From Deinococcus apachensis DSM 19763 (GTDB lineage Bacteria; Deinococcota; Deinococci; Deinococcales; Deinococcaceae): a DNA stretch of 64,000 nt. Location of the stretch: NCBI RefSeq assembly GCF_000381345.1, contig NZ_KB906400.1, positions 248,001 to 312,000 of the forward strand, written 5' to 3'. How positions within the stretch are numbered: the stretch's first letter is position 1; each line of letters opens with the position of its first letter. Positions 62,226 through 64,000 of the stretch are shown one piece after another. The notes beneath the pieces were generated by a model, which saw only the letters and a list, made by a program, of their open reading frames with translations, made no database searches and had not been told where the DNA came from. The translations under genes and the position numbers were made by a program.

Positions 62226-62249
62226 AGCGCCCCAACCGGGGCGCTTTTT
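62226..62249 (+). terminator. intrinsic terminator of HU gene
   Basis: AGCGCCCC-AACC-GGGGCGCT stem (8 base pairs) followed immediately by TTTT, 17 bases after the HU stop. Confidence 0.85.
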
Positions 62250-62383
62250 CTTGGCGCCAAGACGCGGCCCGGTCCAGGCGCAACCCCGCGCGCTGGGGGT
62301 CCCGGAAGTTTACCGCGCATGGAGGCGTTCGTCGACAGCGGGCCGCTTCTCGGCCCCGGTAGGGCGGGCAGGCTGTAGGTTGG

Positions 62384-63289
62384 TCAGGCGACCCGGCTCC
62401 GCCTGCGGATGTTTTTCTGTTCGTACAGACGGCGGTCCCCGAGTTCCAGGGCTTCCAGGACCGTTCGGGTCTCGTCGGGCACGCAGACCACGCCCAGGCT
62501 GGCGCCGATGAAGGGAAACCCCACGTCCCGGGTGAAATGCTCGGCGTTCCGCACGGCCTGCACGATGCGGTAGACCTCGCTGGCGGGCAGTTCGGGCCAG
62601 ATTACGGCGAATTCATCCCCGCCGAAACGGTAGAGGCGCACCTGGGACGGGAGGGCACTTTGCAGGGAGGAGGCGAAGGCCCGCAGCAGCGCGTCGCCCC
62701 GGAGGTGCCCATGGGTGTCGTTGATCTGCTTCAGGCCGTCCAGGTCCATCAGCGCCAGGCAGAACGTGAAGGTCCCTGTCTGTAGGGCGGCGTAGCAACT
62801 CTCCAGGTCACCCTCGAAGGCGCGGCGGTTGCCGAGATGTGTGAGCGTGTCGCTGTAAGCCGCAACGTTCAGTTCCGCCTGAACCTCGGCCAGCTCCGCG
62901 TTGACCTGCTGCAGATCGGCCAGACTCTGCCCCAGGCGCCGGTTGAGATGATGTAGAGAGGCGATGATGCCGGTAATGACCAGCCCCTGAAGCGCGAAGA
63001 TGGTCAGGGACAGCGTGGAAACTGGGGGCGGCATGTCGACCCAACGGATCAGCAGAGTACTCAGGACCGTGGCATACAGGCCACCCCATCCCCGGCGGAG
63101 GTACGCGCACAGGGCGATGAAAGAGAAGAATGGGAGAAAGGGAAAGTGGGCGCTGAAGTCCGGCCCGAGTACTTGCCCGCACAGACGCGCCAGCAGGACC
63201 AGACCGGCGACCACAAGCAGGGTACGAAGATGCCATCCCAGGTGAGTCCAGACGGAGAAGAGGTCAGGGCGTCGTGGACTCACGGGCAT
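62384..63289 (-). CDS. membrane-bound diguanylate cyclase (GGDEF)
   Basis: The protein has 301 residues from ATG 63289. Five hydrophobic segments lie in residues 20-115, then a coiled-coil (QQVNAELAEVQAELN). The GGDEF domain starts at DTLTHLGNRR and has the intact signature RFGGDEFAV. The RxxD inhibitory site five residues before it is absent, so it should not be feedback-inhibited. It makes cyclic di-GMP from two GTP. CATGCT lies six bases upstream of the ATG (leaderless). It neighbours the HU gene. Confidence 0.9.
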   Translation of the reverse strand: MPVSPRRPDLFSVWTHLGWHLRTLLVVAGLVLLARLCGQVLGPDFSAHFPFLPFFSFIALCAYLRRGWGGLYATVLSTLLIRWVDMPPPVSTLSLTIFALQGLVITGIIASLHHLNRRLGQSLADLQQVNAELAEVQAELNVAAYSDTLTHLGNRRAFEGDLESCYAALQTGTFTFCLALMDLDGLKQINDTHGHLRGDALLRAFASSLQSALPSQVRLYRFGGDEFAVIWPELPASEVYRIVQAVRNAEHFTRDVGFPFIGASLGVVCVPDETRTVLEALELGDRRLYEQKNIRRRSRVA

Positions 63290-63491
63290 CGGCACAGCAT
63301 GCTTTGAAAACCCGCCTGCGCCCTGAGGAAAGCGCTTAGCGAGGCTTGAGGAAGAGGAGGGGTAGGGGGTGTCGGTCGTGGCCCAGGTAGGGGAGGGGAG
63401 AGGTAAACCGTTGGGCAGCCCTGCCCTCTGTCCTCAAATGCTGGAGGGATGCCTGCTCTGCCACCCCCGTAGATTCGACCTAGGGTATTTG

Positions 63492-64000
63492 GGTAGTGGC
63501 TGCATCAACGTGACAAGTTGTGGCGGTGGAAGGCGAGGGTGAGTGAGGCTCCGAGCAACTCGTCGGATGTGGAGAACGAGAGGGAGTTGCGGACCAGACG
63601 ACCCAGGCGTTGTCGAAGGGTGCAGTTGAGCCGCTCGACGTAGTTGATTTCCCCTCAGCGGGTGAAGCATTTGACGCCCAACAACGGTTCGTCGTAGGCC
63701 CGCCAGAGGTCCGTACAGCAGGTTGCTTTCAGGCGCTGTTCTGGGGAGAGGGGCAAGCGGTCCCACAGCTGGAAGACGGTCGCTTCGCTGCGATCTCCAA
63801 GAACACAAGCCAGCACCTTTTGAGTGCGGCGTTCTCGGGCAAGCCACCACCACCTGGCCTGCTTTTTCTGGCCCACGAAGGTCCATCACTCGTCCAGCTC
63901 GACCATCAATTCTTCAAGAGGCGTGAGACAGACCGTTTCGGTCTGTCTCACTTCGGCGGCCCCTTTTGTATCCACTGGATGACGGTGTTGCGGTGGACGC
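63492..64000 (-). mobile_element. IS1-family-like transposase remnant, cut by the window end
   Basis: A leftward frame reads VELDE, then a stop, then [20 protein letters not shown] and [20 protein letters not shown]. At a second stop (TGA 63655-63657) it passes from GVKCFTR to [19 protein letters not shown] and ends LAFHRHNL at 63505. This is the InsB half of an IS1-type transposase (DDE core) with two in-frame stops, so the copy is dead. The sequence GGTAGTGGCTGC at 63492 may be its terminal repeat. The other end lies outside the window. Confidence 0.75.

Overview
The window looks like part of a secondary replicon (second chromosome or megaplasmid) of a Deinococcus-type bacterium. The base composition is strongly GC-rich. 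There is an HU protein with a lysine/alanine-rich N-terminal extension, a RepA-type initiator beside an iteron array, a deviant ParA, and several promoters whose -10 box lies 6-7 bases before the start codon (leaderless mRNAs). No rRNA or tRNA gene was seen, so the genus is an inference from gene content.

Layout. 0.1-2.3 kb: a zinc alcohol dehydrogenase and a Gfo/Idh/MocA dehydrogenase in one operon. 2.5-17.9 kb: a block of exported proteins around a large SARP/BTAD-NB-ARC-TPR regulator (4335-7322). The exported set includes two chagasin-type protease inhibitors, a tandem MliC-type lysozyme inhibitor, a CHRD lipoprotein, other lipoproteins, a polysaccharide deacetylase and a lipoprotein hydrolase. 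Four promoters in this block share one architecture, TCACG-N6-TCACG-N10-CANNCT, and are best read as the regulon of that SARP regulator. 18.3-26.2 kb: a sugar uptake and catabolism operon (ABC transporter, family 2 glycoside hydrolase, FGGY kinase) with a divergent ArsR-type regulator. 26.4-29.9 kb: a truncated kinase, a GlcD-like flavoenzyme and an orphan LivJ-type binding protein. 30.0-35.2 kb: a tightly overlapping five-gene operon (SDR, metallo-beta-lactamase-fold hydrolase, F390-synthetase-like adenylating enzyme, ketoacyl synthase III, glycosyltransferase) that looks like an uncharacterised lipid or specialised-metabolite pathway. 35.3-47.0 kb: a PucR-type regulator divergent from a homoprotocatechuate (4-hydroxyphenylacetate) degradation cluster with several inserted genes. 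47.5-54.1 kb: a DEAD-box helicase, an SPFH/ribbon-helix-helix pair and a LivH, LivM-LivG fusion, LivF transporter without its own binding protein. 54.2-59.4 kb: a degenerate HAD-like protein, a metallo-hydrolase, parB, parA, the iteron origin and repA. 59.4-64 kb: a DsbA-like protein, decayed tetR and snoaL genes, HU, a diguanylate cyclase and an IS1-like transposase remnant.

How it works together. Replication and segregation are encoded by RepA acting on 11 iterons and by ParA/ParB acting on four perfect palindromes containing GCTCGTCACGTGACGAGC, with one degenerate copy, spread over 13 kb. Catabolism is carried by the sugar operon and the aromatic (hpa) cluster. The LivHMGF transporter probably works with the binding protein encoded about 21 kb away. 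The most unusual parts are the SARP-controlled set of envelope and exported inhibitors and the five-gene ketoacyl-synthase operon.
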